Shown: positions 1 through 8,483, counted from the stretch's first letter. The stretch is DNA of 64,000 nucleotides from an uncultured Pelagibacteraceae bacterium (GCA_902611815.1 CACMAZ010000001.1:35430-99429); one strand, 5' to 3'. A program made the numbers and translations. The notes: generated by a model from the sequence alone, not told the origin.

Positions 1-199
1 CAATATAGATTGACATTAGAACAAGGGCAACCATGAACGCACCACCAAATCGTGTCACTAACGTTGCTGTTTTATCTACACCTCTGCCTTTAAGAAATTT
101 CTTTGTGTCAAAGACTAATTGATAAGCATAAGCGCCAACTATTATGAAATGAGCTAAGTAAATTATTAAATAAAAAGCATTTCCAAATTTATCTATCAT
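1..199 (-). CDS. Partial membrane protein, N-terminal part only
   Basis: Not in the ORF track because it runs off the window. Reading the minus strand from the ATG at 199 gives an open frame of about 66 codons with no stop, beginning MIDKFGNAFYLIIYLAHF. A strong ribosome binding site (AAGGAAAATA) sits just upstream of the ATG. The segment has a hydrophobic helix at about residues 9-28, a charged stretch with KKFLKGRGVDK, and a second hydrophobic segment running to the window edge. It is likely a small integral membrane protein. I do not recognise the family. It lies downstream of the SnoaL-like gene on the same strand with an 18-base gap, so it is probably co-transcribed. Confidence 0.6.
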   Translation of the reverse strand, partial: MIDKFGNAFYLIIYLAHFIIVGAYAYQLVFDTKKFLKGRGVDKTATLVTRFGGAFMVALVLMSIYI

Positions 200-217
200 A
201 TATTTTCCTTCATAGAT

Positions 218-601
218 TTATTTTTTCATTGCATTAAACATGCTTAGAGTATCATCAAAAGTCATCATAGTGATCATTTTTCCACTATCACTTACTTCAA
301 AGTAATGACCAAACATAGTTTCCATACCATCGGCAGACCCTTTTACTCTTACAAAAACTTTATTTCCTTCACTTATCATATCTATAGGTTCAACTTTAAA
401 GTTGGACCATTTTTCTGGAATTTTAGAAAATGCACCCATCATTGCTTGAGGACCTTTGTGCACCCCCGACAAAGGATGGACACCTTCTTTTCCCGGGAAA
501 GTCCAAGTGGTATTTTCATCAACTAACTCTTTAAAAAAAGTCTCCATTTCATGTTTATTAAAAAGGTCATAACCTAATTTTACTCTTTCTTTTGCATTCA
601 T
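218..601 (-). CDS. SnoaL/NTF2-like domain protein
   Basis: A 127-residue single-domain protein. The start MNAKERVKLGYDLFNKHEMETFFKEL followed by a TWTFPG segment, a GPQAMMGAFSKIP helix and alternating beta strands matches the SnoaL-like/NTF2-like cone fold (established family pattern). Members are small ligand-binding or isomerase-like proteins, and the reaction cannot be predicted here. No signal peptide is present, so it is cytoplasmic. It is the third of a run of small minus-strand genes (1221 to 218) that may be one transcript. The start is supported by an AAGGGAGAAAC-type Shine-Dalgarno upstream of the ATG at 601. Confidence 0.65.
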   Translation of the reverse strand: MNAKERVKLGYDLFNKHEMETFFKELVDENTTWTFPGKEGVHPLSGVHKGPQAMMGAFSKIPEKWSNFKVEPIDMISEGNKVFVRVKGSADGMETMFGHYFEVSDSGKMITMMTFDDTLSMFNAMKK

Positions 602-636
602 TTGTTTCTCCCTTCAATATTATTTTCCAGGTTTAA

Positions 637-924
637 TTACACTCCTTTAATTATAATTAAATTACCTTCAGAATTTTTTTGGCGAAGTTCTTTGACTGGT
701 TTGTATAAATCTGAGTTATACCACTCCAATGCTTTTTCGTAAGTTGGAAATTCAATAATTACATTCCTAGTATAATCCCATTTACCTTCCATAGATGTAT
801 ATTCACCAGCTCTTACAACATACTTACCACCGAATTGTTTTATAGTTTCAGGAACTTGCTCCGCGTAAACTTTAAAACCTTCTTTATTAGTCATATTAAT
901 TTGAGCGATTACGTAACCAGGCAT
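637..924 (-). CDS. DUF1330 family protein
   Basis: A 95-residue protein with the hallmarks of the DUF1330 ferredoxin-like fold: an N-terminal MPGYVIAQINMTN strand, a Y-A-EQVPETI helix, GGKYVVRAGEY, VIIEFPTYEKALEWY, and a late SDLYKPVKELR helix. It is full length for the family. DUF1330 proteins are small dimeric alpha-beta-barrel proteins of unknown biochemical role. It shares strand and spacing with the flanking small genes and is likely in the same transcript. No export signal is visible. Confidence 0.8.
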   Translation of the reverse strand: MPGYVIAQINMTNKEGFKVYAEQVPETIKQFGGKYVVRAGEYTSMEGKWDYTRNVIIEFPTYEKALEWYNSDLYKPVKELRQKNSEGNLIIIKGV

Positions 925-939
925 CCTAGATATTTAGTA

Positions 940-1221
940 TTAATTTCTAAAATCCATAATGTTACCGCACTCTTCTGGATCAGTTTCAAACATACTGTTC
1001 ATATCACCAAGTTGTTCTATGATTGCTTCTTTGCTTTCTGCTTCCCATCTACAAAATACTTTCATAGAATCTCCTGCTCCGACCATAGTAACTAAGCATC
1101 TTGCTTTTTCACCTGTCACTCCTTTTTTCAAATCTTCGTGTGGAGTTGAAGTAACAAAATCCATGAATTTTTTCTTCATCTCTTCAGATTTAAAAACGTG
1201 CGTTGCTAAATAGTTTTTCAT
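940..1221 (-). CDS. Small alpha/beta protein of unknown function
   Basis: A 93-residue cytoplasmic protein beginning MKNYLATHVFKSEEMKKKF. Visible elements are a strand-helix-strand pattern, a CLVTMVGAGDSMKVFCRWEAES core and a helix EAIIEQLGDM. The size and pattern suggest a dimeric ferredoxin-like fold similar to the DUF1330 gene beside it, but I do not recognise a named family. Three cysteines are present (CLVTM, FCRWE, EECGN) without a clear metal motif. It lies 15 bases upstream of the DUF1330 gene and is probably the first gene of that short operon. AAGGAAAATA lies upstream of the ATG. Confidence 0.55.
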   Translation of the reverse strand: MKNYLATHVFKSEEMKKKFMDFVTSTPHEDLKKGVTGEKARCLVTMVGAGDSMKVFCRWEAESKEAIIEQLGDMNSMFETDPEECGNIMDFRN

Positions 1222-1301
1222 TATTTTCCTTTCGTTAGTTTAATTTTAGTTAAATTAACTCACTAAGGTAAAGGTTTTATTACAAATGAGGAATGCGTTT
1301 T

Positions 1302-2303
1302 TTAGATCCAGCTAGGAATAGGAAGACCTTTTTCCTGTAAAAATTTTTTATTAAACAGCTTAGAGTTGTATTTATCTGATCTATCACAAAGTATTGTTAC
1401 AATTGTTTTTCCTGGTCCTAATTTTTTACCTAATTTAATCGCTCCTGTAACATTTATTGCACAACTAGTTCCCAAACTTAATCCTTCATTTTGAATTAAA
1501 TCATATAGAACTGGTAAAGCTTCTTTGTCAGTTACTTTAAAAGCACCGTCAATTTTAGCTTTTGCAAAATTAGCAGTCACTCTACTTGATCCTATTCCTT
1601 CAGTAATTGAACTTCCTGAAGATTTTAATTCACCATTTTCAATATGATCAAAAAGAGAAGAGCCATCAGGATCAGCTAAAAATATTTTTATATCTTTATT
1701 TTTTTCTTTTAGAAAACTACTTACTCCACCAATAGTTCCTCCAGTTCCAGATGAACAAACAAATCCATCAACTTTTCCATCTGTTTGCATCCAGATCTCT
1801 GGACCAGTTGTTTCATAATGACCTTTTGAATTTGCAGTATTATCAAATTGGTTAGCCCAAACTACCCCATGGTTATTAGAACTCTTTAAGTCATCTGCTA
1901 ATTTAGCAGCTACTTTTACAAAATTACCATCATCTTTGTAAGGTTTAGGTGGTACCAACCTTAAGTCAGCACCCATATTTCTTAGCATATCTTTTTTCTC
2001 TTGAGTTTGATCTTCATTCATAACAATAATTGTTTTATACCCAATAGAATTTCCGATTAAACACAAACCAATTCCTGTATTGCCAGCAGTTCCTTCAACA
2101 ATCGTCCCGCCTTTTGATATTAGTTTTTTTTCCTCAGCATCTTTAATTAAAGCAAGTGCTGCTCTATCTTTAACTGAGCCACCAGGATTTAAGTATTCTG
2201 CTTTGCCATAAATATTACATCCAGTTATCTCAGATGCAGCTCTCAGTTTTACAAGAGGAGTATTTCCAATACCTTCTATAAAATTATTTTGAGGTTTATT
2301 CAT
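1302..2303 (-). CDS. cysK: Cysteine synthase-family PLP enzyme
   Basis: A 333-residue fold-type II PLP enzyme. GNTPLVKL is followed by the Schiff-base lysine in PGGSVKDRAA, the substrate loop EGTAGNTGIGL (usually TSGNTGI in CysK), and the PLP-phosphate loop SSGTGGTIGG. It should convert O-acetylserine plus sulfide to cysteine. It directly abuts cysE, which makes O-acetylserine (stop at 2304, start at 2303). The TAGNTG variant and the C-terminal extension are typical of the CysK-like subgroup in alphaproteobacteria, and cystathionine beta-synthase-like activity is an alternative. The context of cysE and a persulfide dioxygenase-like gene in one operon supports the cysteine/sulfide role. Confidence 0.85.
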   Translation of the reverse strand: MNKPQNNFIEGIGNTPLVKLRAASEITGCNIYGKAEYLNPGGSVKDRAALALIKDAEEKKLISKGGTIVEGTAGNTGIGLCLIGNSIGYKTIIVMNEDQTQEKKDMLRNMGADLRLVPPKPYKDDGNFVKVAAKLADDLKSSNNHGVVWANQFDNTANSKGHYETTGPEIWMQTDGKVDGFVCSSGTGGTIGGVSSFLKEKNKDIKIFLADPDGSSLFDHIENGELKSSGSSITEGIGSSRVTANFAKAKIDGAFKVTDKEALPVLYDLIQNEGLSLGTSCAINVTGAIKLGKKLGPGKTIVTILCDRSDKYNSKLFNKKFLQEKGLPIPSWI

Positions 2304-2885
2304 TTAATTTTTGTCACTATCTTGAGTAATTCCGTATGGTTTAAAGTTTTCATCTTGTGTAGAAACTTCACCAACATTTTTAGCTGGTATACCAACCATT
2401 ACAGAGTTTTCATCAACATCTTTTGTAACAACAGCATTTGCACCAATTTTTGCATTTTTTCCGACTACAACTGGTCCTAATATCTGAGCACCTGATCCTA
2501 CAACTACATTATCCATTAATGTTGGATGTCTTTTTGTATTTCTTTGATCATCTGAATTAATACTTGGAGATATTCCACCAAGGGTGACCATATGATAAAT
2601 AGTTACATTATCACCAATTTCAGAGGTCTCACCTATAACAACTCCCATACCGTGATCTATAAATAAATTTTTTCCGATCTTTGCATTAGGATGAATTTCT
2701 ATTCCTGTTAAAAATCTTGAAAACTGAGAAATTATTCTTGCAATCAAATTAAATTTTGCAATTGCAAAAAAATTTGCAATTCTATGAAAGAAAACAGCTT
2801 TTGCACCAGGATAAGTTAAAATCACACTTAACTTTGATTTAGCAGCTGGATCTCTTTTAATTATAGAATCTAAAAATTCATTCAT
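2304..2885 (-). CDS. cysE: Serine O-acetyltransferase
   Basis: A 193-residue enzyme with an N-terminal helical segment and a C-terminal left-handed beta-helix of hexapeptide repeats ([22 protein letters not shown], then [17 protein letters not shown]). The [12 protein letters not shown] and VTLGG segments are the conserved CysE acetyl-CoA/serine binding region, with the catalytic Asp-His in IDHG. It acetylates L-serine to O-acetylserine, the substrate of the downstream cysK. It is shorter than the 270-residue enterobacterial form and lacks the long N-terminal region, which is common in the short SAT class. It sits in a minus-strand operon with the MBL-fold gene 15 bases upstream. Confidence 0.92.
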   Translation of the reverse strand: MNEFLDSIIKRDPAAKSKLSVILTYPGAKAVFFHRIANFFAIAKFNLIARIISQFSRFLTGIEIHPNAKIGKNLFIDHGMGVVIGETSEIGDNVTIYHMVTLGGISPSINSDDQRNTKRHPTLMDNVVVGSGAQILGPVVVGKNAKIGANAVVTKDVDENSVMVGIPAKNVGEVSTQDENFKPYGITQDSDKN

Positions 2886-2900
2886 GTTAATTACAGTTTT

Positions 2901-3599
2901 TTATGCTTTAACTTGATTTAAAGTTAAACCCTTAAGATTAGCTGGAACAGCTACATCCATCATTTTTGGGTTAGCAAGTTTAAGGTTATTCATTATTTCT
3001 ACGTATTGGTCAACAGAATTAACTTGTAATCTTGGATTATTTTTTCTCTCTGATCCAATTGTAGAATGTTTTTTACCATTATAGTCATGTGCAGGATATA
3101 CCATCGTATTTTCCGGTAATTTTAATAATTTGTTAAATATAGAGTCGTACTGTTGTTTAGCATTACCGTTTTGAAAATCAGTTCTTCCAGTTCCATTTAT
3201 TAAAAGTGTGTCACCTGTAAAAACTCTATCGTTCATTAAATAACTGTAAGAACAATCTGTGTGACCAGGTGTGTACATTACTTTTAAATTAATATTATCA
3301 ATTTTTACATTTTCATCTTCCTTCACTCTTAAGTCTACAACTTCAGACTTTGAGTTATCGCCCATAATTTTTGTGCAACTTGTTCTTTTACTTAACTCAT
3401 TTAAACCAGTTATATGATCAGCATGAATGTGTGTATCAATTACTTTTACTAATTTTAATTCTAATTTATTTAAAAGATTTATGTATTGATCTGTGTGTTC
3501 TAAAACTGGATCTATGATTAAAGCTTCTCTACCTTTGCCGCTTGATAATATGTACGTATAGGTTGAAGACTTAGTATCAAATAATTGCTCAAATATCAT
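2901..3599 (-). CDS. MBL-fold persulfide dioxygenase-like hydrolase
   Basis: A metallo-beta-lactamase fold protein with the metal motif THIHADHITG, a downstream TPGHTDCSYSY histidine, FTGDTLLINGTGRTDFQ and the late YPAHDYNGK histidine. This combination, particularly GRTDFQ with PAHDY, matches the ETHE1/Blh persulfide dioxygenase group, which oxidises glutathione persulfide to sulfite. The mononuclear iron in that group is bound by two His and one Asp. The ORF track starts at 3638, but I prefer the ATG at 3599 (MIFEQLFDT, 232 aa) because family members begin there and the extra 13 residues are not conserved-looking. It heads an operon with cysE and cysK, tying it to sulfur balance. A glyoxalase II role is less likely. 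Confidence 0.8.
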   Translation of the reverse strand: MIFEQLFDTKSSTYTYILSSGKGREALIIDPVLEHTDQYINLLNKLELKLVKVIDTHIHADHITGLNELSKRTSCTKIMGDNSKSEVVDLRVKEDENVKIDNINLKVMYTPGHTDCSYSYLMNDRVFTGDTLLINGTGRTDFQNGNAKQQYDSIFNKLLKLPENTMVYPAHDYNGKKHSTIGSERKNNPRLQVNSVDQYVEIMNNLKLANPKMMDVAVPANLKGLTLNQVKA

Positions 3600-3622
3600 A
3601 TTAATGATCACTTTATAAAAAA

Positions 3623-3651
3623 TTGCATAGCAAATCAATCTTGCATATAAT
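3623..3651 (+). promoter_or_regulatory. Sigma70-type promoter of the peroxiredoxin gene
   Basis: TTGCAT (3623-3628) and TATAAT (3646-3651) are separated by exactly 17 bases, a near-consensus housekeeping promoter. Transcription would start near 3658, giving a leader of about 17 bases that contains the AAAAGGAG ribosome binding site before the ATG at 3675. The promoter lies in the 75-base divergent gap with the MBL-fold gene. Confidence 0.7.
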
Positions 3652-3674
3652 TTGTTTATAAAAAGGAGAGTATA

Positions 3675-4337
3675 ATGACTTTAAAAATAAATAGCTTAGC
3701 ACCTGACTTTAAAGCTAAAACAACTATAGGTGATATATCATTTCACGAGTGGTTAGGAGATAGTTGGGGTGTTTTATTTTCGCATCCAAAAGATTTTACT
3801 CCAGTTTGTACAACTGAACTTGGATCTTTAGCTAGAATGAAACCTGAGTTTGATAAAAGAAATGTCAAAGTTATTGGTTTAAGTGTAGACCCAGTTGCAG
3901 ATCACGTTAAATGGCTGGACGACATTAAAGATGTAACAGGAATGAAACCTGATTATCCAATAATTGCGGATGAGGATCTAAAAATTGCAAAACTTTATAA
4001 TATGTTAGAGGGTGATGCAGGAACTACTTCAATGGGTAGAACTGCAGTTGATAACCAAACAGTTAGAACAGTTTTTATTATTAGACCAGATAAAAGAATT
4101 GGTTTGTTCTTAACTTATCCAATGGCAACTGGAAGAAACTTTATGGAATTATTGAGATCAATAGACTCAATGCAGTTAACTGCAAAACATAAAGTTGCAA
4201 CACCAGCAGATTGGAAAAAAGGTGAAGAAGTTATCATTGTTCCAGCGGTCAAAGATGATGAAGCTAAGAAATTGTTTCCAGATGGTTGGAATGCAGTTAA
4301 ACCTTATTTAAGAAAAGTACCAGATCCATCGAAGTAG
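3675..4337 (+). CDS. 1-Cys type peroxiredoxin (Prx6-like)
   Basis: A 220-residue thiol peroxidase. The peroxidatic cysteine is C45 in the signature HPKDFTPVCTTELG, which places it in the AhpC/TSA superfamily. The length, the GRTAVDNQTVRTVFIIRPDKRI region, LFLTYPMATGRNFMELLR and the long C-terminal domain ending KPYLRKVPDPSK indicate the Prx6 (1-Cys) branch, which reduces H2O2 and organic peroxides using an external thiol. A strong SD (AAAAGGAG) precedes the ATG. It is divergent from the persulfide dioxygenase-like operon, and the downstream methyltransferase begins two bases after its stop. Confidence 0.92.
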   Translation: MTLKINSLAPDFKAKTTIGDISFHEWLGDSWGVLFSHPKDFTPVCTTELGSLARMKPEFDKRNVKVIGLSVDPVADHVKWLDDIKDVTGMKPDYPIIADEDLKIAKLYNMLEGDAGTTSMGRTAVDNQTVRTVFIIRPDKRIGLFLTYPMATGRNFMELLRSIDSMQLTAKHKVATPADWKKGEEVIIVPAVKDDEAKKLFPDGWNAVKPYLRKVPDPSK

Positions 4338-4338
4338 G

Positions 4339-4992
4339 TTGGACAATAAGATTTTAATCGAACAATCTCAGCATTGGGAAAAAAGTTTCTCAAGTAAGCC
4401 TGAGATGTTTGGTTCTGAACCAAGTCACTCTGCAAAAATAGCTTTAGAAAATTTTAAGAAAAATAACGTAAAACACATCATTGAACTTGGTGCAGGACTA
4501 GGACGAGATACAATTTTTTTTGCTAAAAATTCTATTAAAGTAACTGCTTTAGATTATAGCCCAACTGCAGTTGAAATAATTAAAAATAAGTCAAACAGCT
4601 TAGGTTTAAATGATTTGATTAACGCTCAAACACATGACTTAAGACAAAAATTAAATTTTGCAGATAATAGTTTTGATGGTTGTTACTCACATATGCTTTA
4701 TTGTATGGCTTTTACATATTCTGAATTAGAAAATTTGAATACCGAGGTCTGTAGAGTTTTAAATAAAGATTCATTAAATATTTATACAGTTAGAAACCAT
4801 TCAGATGCAGATTATAAAAAAGGTACACATCGAGGTGAAGATCTATATGAAATGAATGGATATATTGTTCATTATTTTTCAGATGAAAAAATTAAAAAAT
4901 TAGTAAAAGGATTTAAAAATTTAAGTATTGATCATTTTAATGAAGGAAGTTTTCCTAGAAAATTATCATTAGTCGTTAATCAAAAAATTTAA
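4339..4992 (+). CDS. Class I SAM-dependent methyltransferase
   Basis: A 217-residue protein with the Rossmann methyltransferase core: motif I HIIELGAGLGRDTIFFAK, motif II VTALDYSPTAVEII, and a post-core DNSFDGCYSHMLYC segment. The N-terminal WEKSFSSKPEMFGSEPS resembles TehB/thiopurine-like and other small-molecule methyltransferases, but the substrate cannot be read from sequence. The start is a TTG at 4339 immediately after the peroxiredoxin stop. No ATG lies before the conserved WEKSF region, so TTG is the sensible choice. It is co-transcribed with the peroxiredoxin and followed one base later by the LysE exporter gene. Confidence 0.8.
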   Translation: MDNKILIEQSQHWEKSFSSKPEMFGSEPSHSAKIALENFKKNNVKHIIELGAGLGRDTIFFAKNSIKVTALDYSPTAVEIIKNKSNSLGLNDLINAQTHDLRQKLNFADNSFDGCYSHMLYCMAFTYSELENLNTEVCRVLNKDSLNIYTVRNHSDADYKKGTHRGEDLYEMNGYIVHYFSDEKIKKLVKGFKNLSIDHFNEGSFPRKLSLVVNQKI

Positions 4993-4993
4993 T

Positions 4994-5608
4994 ATGGAAT
5001 ACTTATTAATTGGTTTTTTTACTGGTCTAAGTTTAATTTTAGCACTTGGTGCTCAAAATATATTTGTAATAGAGCAGGGTTTAAAAAGACAATATACTTT
5101 TTTAGTATGCTTAATTTGCTCAATTTCAGATTATCTTTTAATTTTTTTAGGTATTATCTTATTTGAATTCTTTCAAAGTTATTTTAACCAAACAATTGAA
5201 CTCATATTAAATATTCTATTATTATTATTTTTGTTACATTTTATTTATTCTAAAATAAAATTAAGTTTTTCAAATGTTGATTTTTCAACAAACAAAACTG
5301 ATGAAACTTTTAAAAGTATTTTCTTAAAGACCTTAGGCTTTACTTATTTAAATCCGCACGTTTATTCTGATACAGTTTTTTTTCTAGGAAATTTCTCTAA
5401 AAATTTTGCTTTGATTAACAAAATATATTTTGGATTAGGTGCCACGATATCTTCTTTTTTATTTTTTTTTACTATTGGTTATTTAGCAAATTATTTGTCC
5501 AAATATTTAAATAATAAAAGAACTTGGTTTTATATAAATATACTAGTCATTCTTTTTATGACTGTTTTGTCTTTATATGTTTTAAATACTATTCTTAATT
5601 TCTATTGA
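4994..5608 (+). CDS. LysE-family amino-acid exporter
   Basis: A 204-residue polytopic inner-membrane protein with about six hydrophobic helices. The N-terminal GLSLILALGAQNIFVIEQGLKR is the LysE/ArgO signature, and TLGFTYLNPHVYSDT corresponds to the conserved second-half motif (LNPhaylDt). The family exports basic amino acids, and ArgO/LysE-type arginine or lysine export is most likely. It starts one base after the methyltransferase stop. No LysG/ArgP regulator is adjacent. Confidence 0.88.
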   Translation: MEYLLIGFFTGLSLILALGAQNIFVIEQGLKRQYTFLVCLICSISDYLLIFLGIILFEFFQSYFNQTIELILNILLLLFLLHFIYSKIKLSFSNVDFSTNKTDETFKSIFLKTLGFTYLNPHVYSDTVFFLGNFSKNFALINKIYFGLGATISSFLFFFTIGYLANYLSKYLNNKRTWFYINILVILFMTVLSLYVLNTILNFY

Positions 5609-5675
5609 TATAGAACACTTTTAAACGTCAATTTAGACCCATTGGTTTTTAAAAAAAAATAACTAAATAAGAAGT

Positions 5676-6338
5676 ATGAACAATTTAGAAAAACATTATG
5701 AGCCAAATAACTTTAGCGATAAGGTTGCTTTAGGTTTTACAAAGTTTTTAAGATTTCTAGCTGATACTTTTTTTAAGAAAAGATACGGCCATAGAGCTGT
5801 TGTATTAGAAACAGTTGCTGCAGTACCTGGAATGGTAGCTGGAATGCTAATTCACTTAAAATCTCTAAGAAAAATGGAAGATGATAAAGGGTGGATTAAA
5901 ATTCTTTTAGATGAAGCAGAAAATGAAAGAATGCATTTAATGACTTTTATTCATGTTGCAAAGCCAACATGGTTAGAAAGAGTTATTATTTTGATGGCTC
6001 AATTTATTTTTATTGTTACATACGCTATTATTTATTTAGTATCTCAAAGAACTGCTCATAGAATTGTTGGATATTTTGAAGAAGAAGCTGTTAGAAGTTA
6101 CACAGAATATTTACACGAATTAGAGACTGGCAAAATAAAAGATGAGCCAGCTCCAGAAGTTGCAATAAATTATTGGAACTTACCTTTGCACGCTACACTT
6201 AAAGATGTAGTTAGAGTAATTCGTGATGATGAAGCGGGACACCGTGATGTGAACCATAGTTTTGCAAATATCATTAACGAAAAAAAATACCCTAAAAAAG
6301 AAGAAAATATTAGCTCTAAAGATTTAAGTAGAGAATAA
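5676..6338 (+). CDS. aox: Alternative oxidase (AOX), di-iron ubiquinol oxidase
   Basis: A 220-residue membrane-associated di-iron carboxylate protein. All six expected ligands can be placed: E in [12 protein letters not shown] and H in [12 protein letters not shown] in [10 protein letters not shown], and E and H in [11 protein letters not shown]. The [17 protein letters not shown] stretch and ERMHLM are diagnostic of AOX rather than of other ferritin-like proteins. It oxidises ubiquinol and reduces oxygen to water without pumping protons, and is bound to the cytoplasmic face of the membrane through the hydrophobic helix around [17 protein letters not shown]. It lacks the long plant N-terminal region. 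It appears monocistronic, with a 67-base gap upstream. Confidence 0.93.
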   Translation: MNNLEKHYEPNNFSDKVALGFTKFLRFLADTFFKKRYGHRAVVLETVAAVPGMVAGMLIHLKSLRKMEDDKGWIKILLDEAENERMHLMTFIHVAKPTWLERVIILMAQFIFIVTYAIIYLVSQRTAHRIVGYFEEEAVRSYTEYLHELETGKIKDEPAPEVAINYWNLPLHATLKDVVRVIRDDEAGHRDVNHSFANIINEKKYPKKEENISSKDLSRE

Positions 6339-6380
6339 ATTCTATTTTTATATATTCATTTTTTAAATTTTCAATTTAAG

Positions 6381-8483
6381 ATGAATAAAATAATAAAAAT
6401 ATTTTATCTAATTTTATTATTTCTAAGCACATTTCATTTTAAAGCTATAGCGGAGCCAACCTTTGTCCAAAGCAAATCAATCGACACAGCCACTTATTAT
6501 GGACTTACATTTAATAATGATGGAACAAAAATGTATACTTTAAGAAGTGGAGGAACAACGGATGCAGTTATTGAACATATATTAACTACCGCATATGACA
6601 TTTCAACGGCAACCGTAAATAATACTAAAGTAGTACATGTAAGTGGAGGTAATAACTCTCATGTACCAACACAAGTAGTGTTCAATAACGATGGAACAAA
6701 AATGTTTATTGTTAACCATGCTGGTAGAAAGACAGTAGATTACTGGTCACTAAGTACTGCATTTGATGTTTCAACTGCTACATTTGATGGCGCATATAGT
6801 CTCGTTGGTAAAGAACAAAGAGCTAATTCAATTGCATTTAATAATGATGGTACCAGAATGTTTATTGCTGGTGTAGGAAATGACTCACAAGTACGTATTC
6901 ATGAATTTTCACTAGATACAGCATTTGATCTTAGCTCAGGAGTTACTCAACTTAATACTGAAGACCTAATTTCTTTTCACAATCACATAGATGGAGTTAC
7001 TTTTAATTACGATGGTACTAAAATGTATACCATTAATGGTACAGAAGATTTGATGTCTCAGTTTAAATTAACCACACCTTATGATGTTTCTACTTTATCT
7101 CTTGAAGGCACCTATGATGTAAGTTCTCTTACTAATAATTCAAGAGAAGTTGTGTTTAGTAATGATGGAAGTAAAATGTTTATCCTTGATGATCTCGATA
7201 ATAAAATTCATGAATTCAACCTAAGTTGTAATTGGAGCATAATCGATGGTGCTTGTGATGATCCAATAACTACTTCTGATGAGGGTAAAGATATTTTAAG
7301 TTCAATCGAGTCTCAAACTGCAACTGCTAAACAAATTGCTATTCAAGCAAGTACTCCAGTTCTTAACCGTATGTATTGGTTAAGAAGACATAGAACAAGC
7401 GATCAATTAAGTAATCAAAACATTAAATTTAACTTTCCAAATAAAACAATAGCGTCTTTAGCAAAAGTTATTCCAATATCTGAAAAATCAAATAATACTT
7501 TAAACAAGTTGTCTGACAGCTGGTCATTTTGGAGCGAAGGTAGTGTGAGTTTTGGTAAGACAGGCGATACATCTTCTTCATCATCTAAAAAAATTAATAC
7601 CAAGGGCATTACACTTGGAATGGATAAAAAGATAAGCAAAAATAGATTATATGGTTATGCACTTAGATTTGGTAATGATGATGTTGATGTAGGCACATCT
7701 GGAACTAATTTAGATACAAAGTCTTTTAGTTTATCTGTTTATGGAACTTTTCCTCATGATGATGAAAAATTTACTGAAGGTATTCTTGGAGTAAGCACAT
7801 TGAAGACTGATCATCTTAGAAAAGGCGGAGGAAGCACTAGAACAGGAGAGAGAGATGGTGCACAAATATTTGGCTCACTAAATTACTTATCAACATATAA
7901 AAAAGAAAATTTTAATATTACTCCTAATTTAAGAATTGATTTAAGCTATACAGAGTTGTCCAAATATAGAGAAAAAGGTCCTGCAGCTTTAGTTTACAAA
8001 GCTCAAACAATTGAAACTGGAATGATATCTACTGGTTTTACAATAAGTGATATTTTAGATTTTAATACTTTTACTTTTAAACCAAATGGTGGATTAGAGC
8101 TTGGAGTAGATTTTAGCCCGTCTTCAGACGCTACTTATCGTTATCTATCGGAAACTACAGAATATACAAAATCAATTGATCAAGATTCTAAAAATTTAAT
8201 AGCAAATATTGGATTTGATTTAATTACAGATAATGGTTTTTCTATAATGACTATCTATGAAAGAAATCAAAGTGACAATACCCATAGTGATACTTTGTAC
8301 ATAGGATTTGGTTATATTCCATCAGATAACAATGAATACGCTTTGAGCTTAGATAATGATAAAGCATCTCTAACTTATAACAAAAATTTAAATGGTTTTG
8401 ATATCAGAGTGAATGCAAATTATAATTTGATGAGTTCAATTCCTGATTATGGTGCAACTATTGAGCTTGCTAGTGCTTTTTAA
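6381..8483 (+). CDS. Autotransporter with a beta-propeller passenger
   Basis: A 700-residue exported protein. Residues 1-24 form a Sec signal peptide ending in AIA. Residues about 40-285 contain five repeats of a strand motif like FNNDGTKMY (near residues 44, 101, 153, 208 and 259), each followed by a LSTAFDVSTAT-like turn, which is a beta-propeller pattern. A linker with SIESQTATAKQIAIQAS leads to a C-terminal autotransporter-type beta-barrel at about residues 390-700, with GKTGDTSSSSSKKINTKGITLGMD at its start, regular amphipathic strands, and a terminal phenylalanine (ELASAF) expected for BAM recognition. It probably displays the propeller on the cell surface. The ligand is unknown. Propeller passengers are unusual, since most autotransporters carry beta-helices. 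Confidence 0.8.
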   Translation: MNKIIKIFYLILLFLSTFHFKAIAEPTFVQSKSIDTATYYGLTFNNDGTKMYTLRSGGTTDAVIEHILTTAYDISTATVNNTKVVHVSGGNNSHVPTQVVFNNDGTKMFIVNHAGRKTVDYWSLSTAFDVSTATFDGAYSLVGKEQRANSIAFNNDGTRMFIAGVGNDSQVRIHEFSLDTAFDLSSGVTQLNTEDLISFHNHIDGVTFNYDGTKMYTINGTEDLMSQFKLTTPYDVSTLSLEGTYDVSSLTNNSREVVFSNDGSKMFILDDLDNKIHEFNLSCNWSIIDGACDDPITTSDEGKDILSSIESQTATAKQIAIQASTPVLNRMYWLRRHRTSDQLSNQNIKFNFPNKTIASLAKVIPISEKSNNTLNKLSDSWSFWSEGSVSFGKTGDTSSSSSKKINTKGITLGMDKKISKNRLYGYALRFGNDDVDVGTSGTNLDTKSFSLSVYGTFPHDDEKFTEGILGVSTLKTDHLRKGGGSTRTGERDGAQIFGSLNYLSTYKKENFNITPNLRIDLSYTELSKYREKGPAALVYKAQTIETGMISTGFTISDILDFNTFTFKPNGGLELGVDFSPSSDATYRYLSETTEYTKSIDQDSKNLIANIGFDLITDNGFSIMTIYERNQSDNTHSDTLYIGFGYIPSDNNEYALSLDNDKASLTYNKNLNGFDIRVNANYNLMSSIPDYGATIELASAF
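6501..7226 (+). repeat. Five coding repeats forming propeller blades
   Basis: Five in-frame repeats of 51-57 codons encode FNNDGTKM(Y/F) followed by T(A/P)(Y/F)D(I/V/L)S. The first, second and third copies are closest (FNNDGTK, FNNDGTK, FNNDGTR). The fourth is FNYDGTK and the fifth FSNDGSK. The DNA copies are diverged, so this is an old protein repeat and not a recent tandem duplication. Confidence 0.75.

Noticed and set aside
1222-1301. Possible terminator between the 93-aa gene and cysK (GTTTAATTTTAGTTAAATTAAC)
   Set aside because: The pairing is imperfect and consists only of A/T, expected by chance at this base composition.
3600-3638. Longer start of the MBL-fold gene at 3638
   Set aside because: The added residues do not fit the family start, and the segment reaches into the promoter region; ATG 3599 matches the family N-terminus.
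7415-7639. 74-residue minus-strand ORF inside the autotransporter gene
   Set aside because: A shadow of the real gene without signal, SD or recognisable motif.
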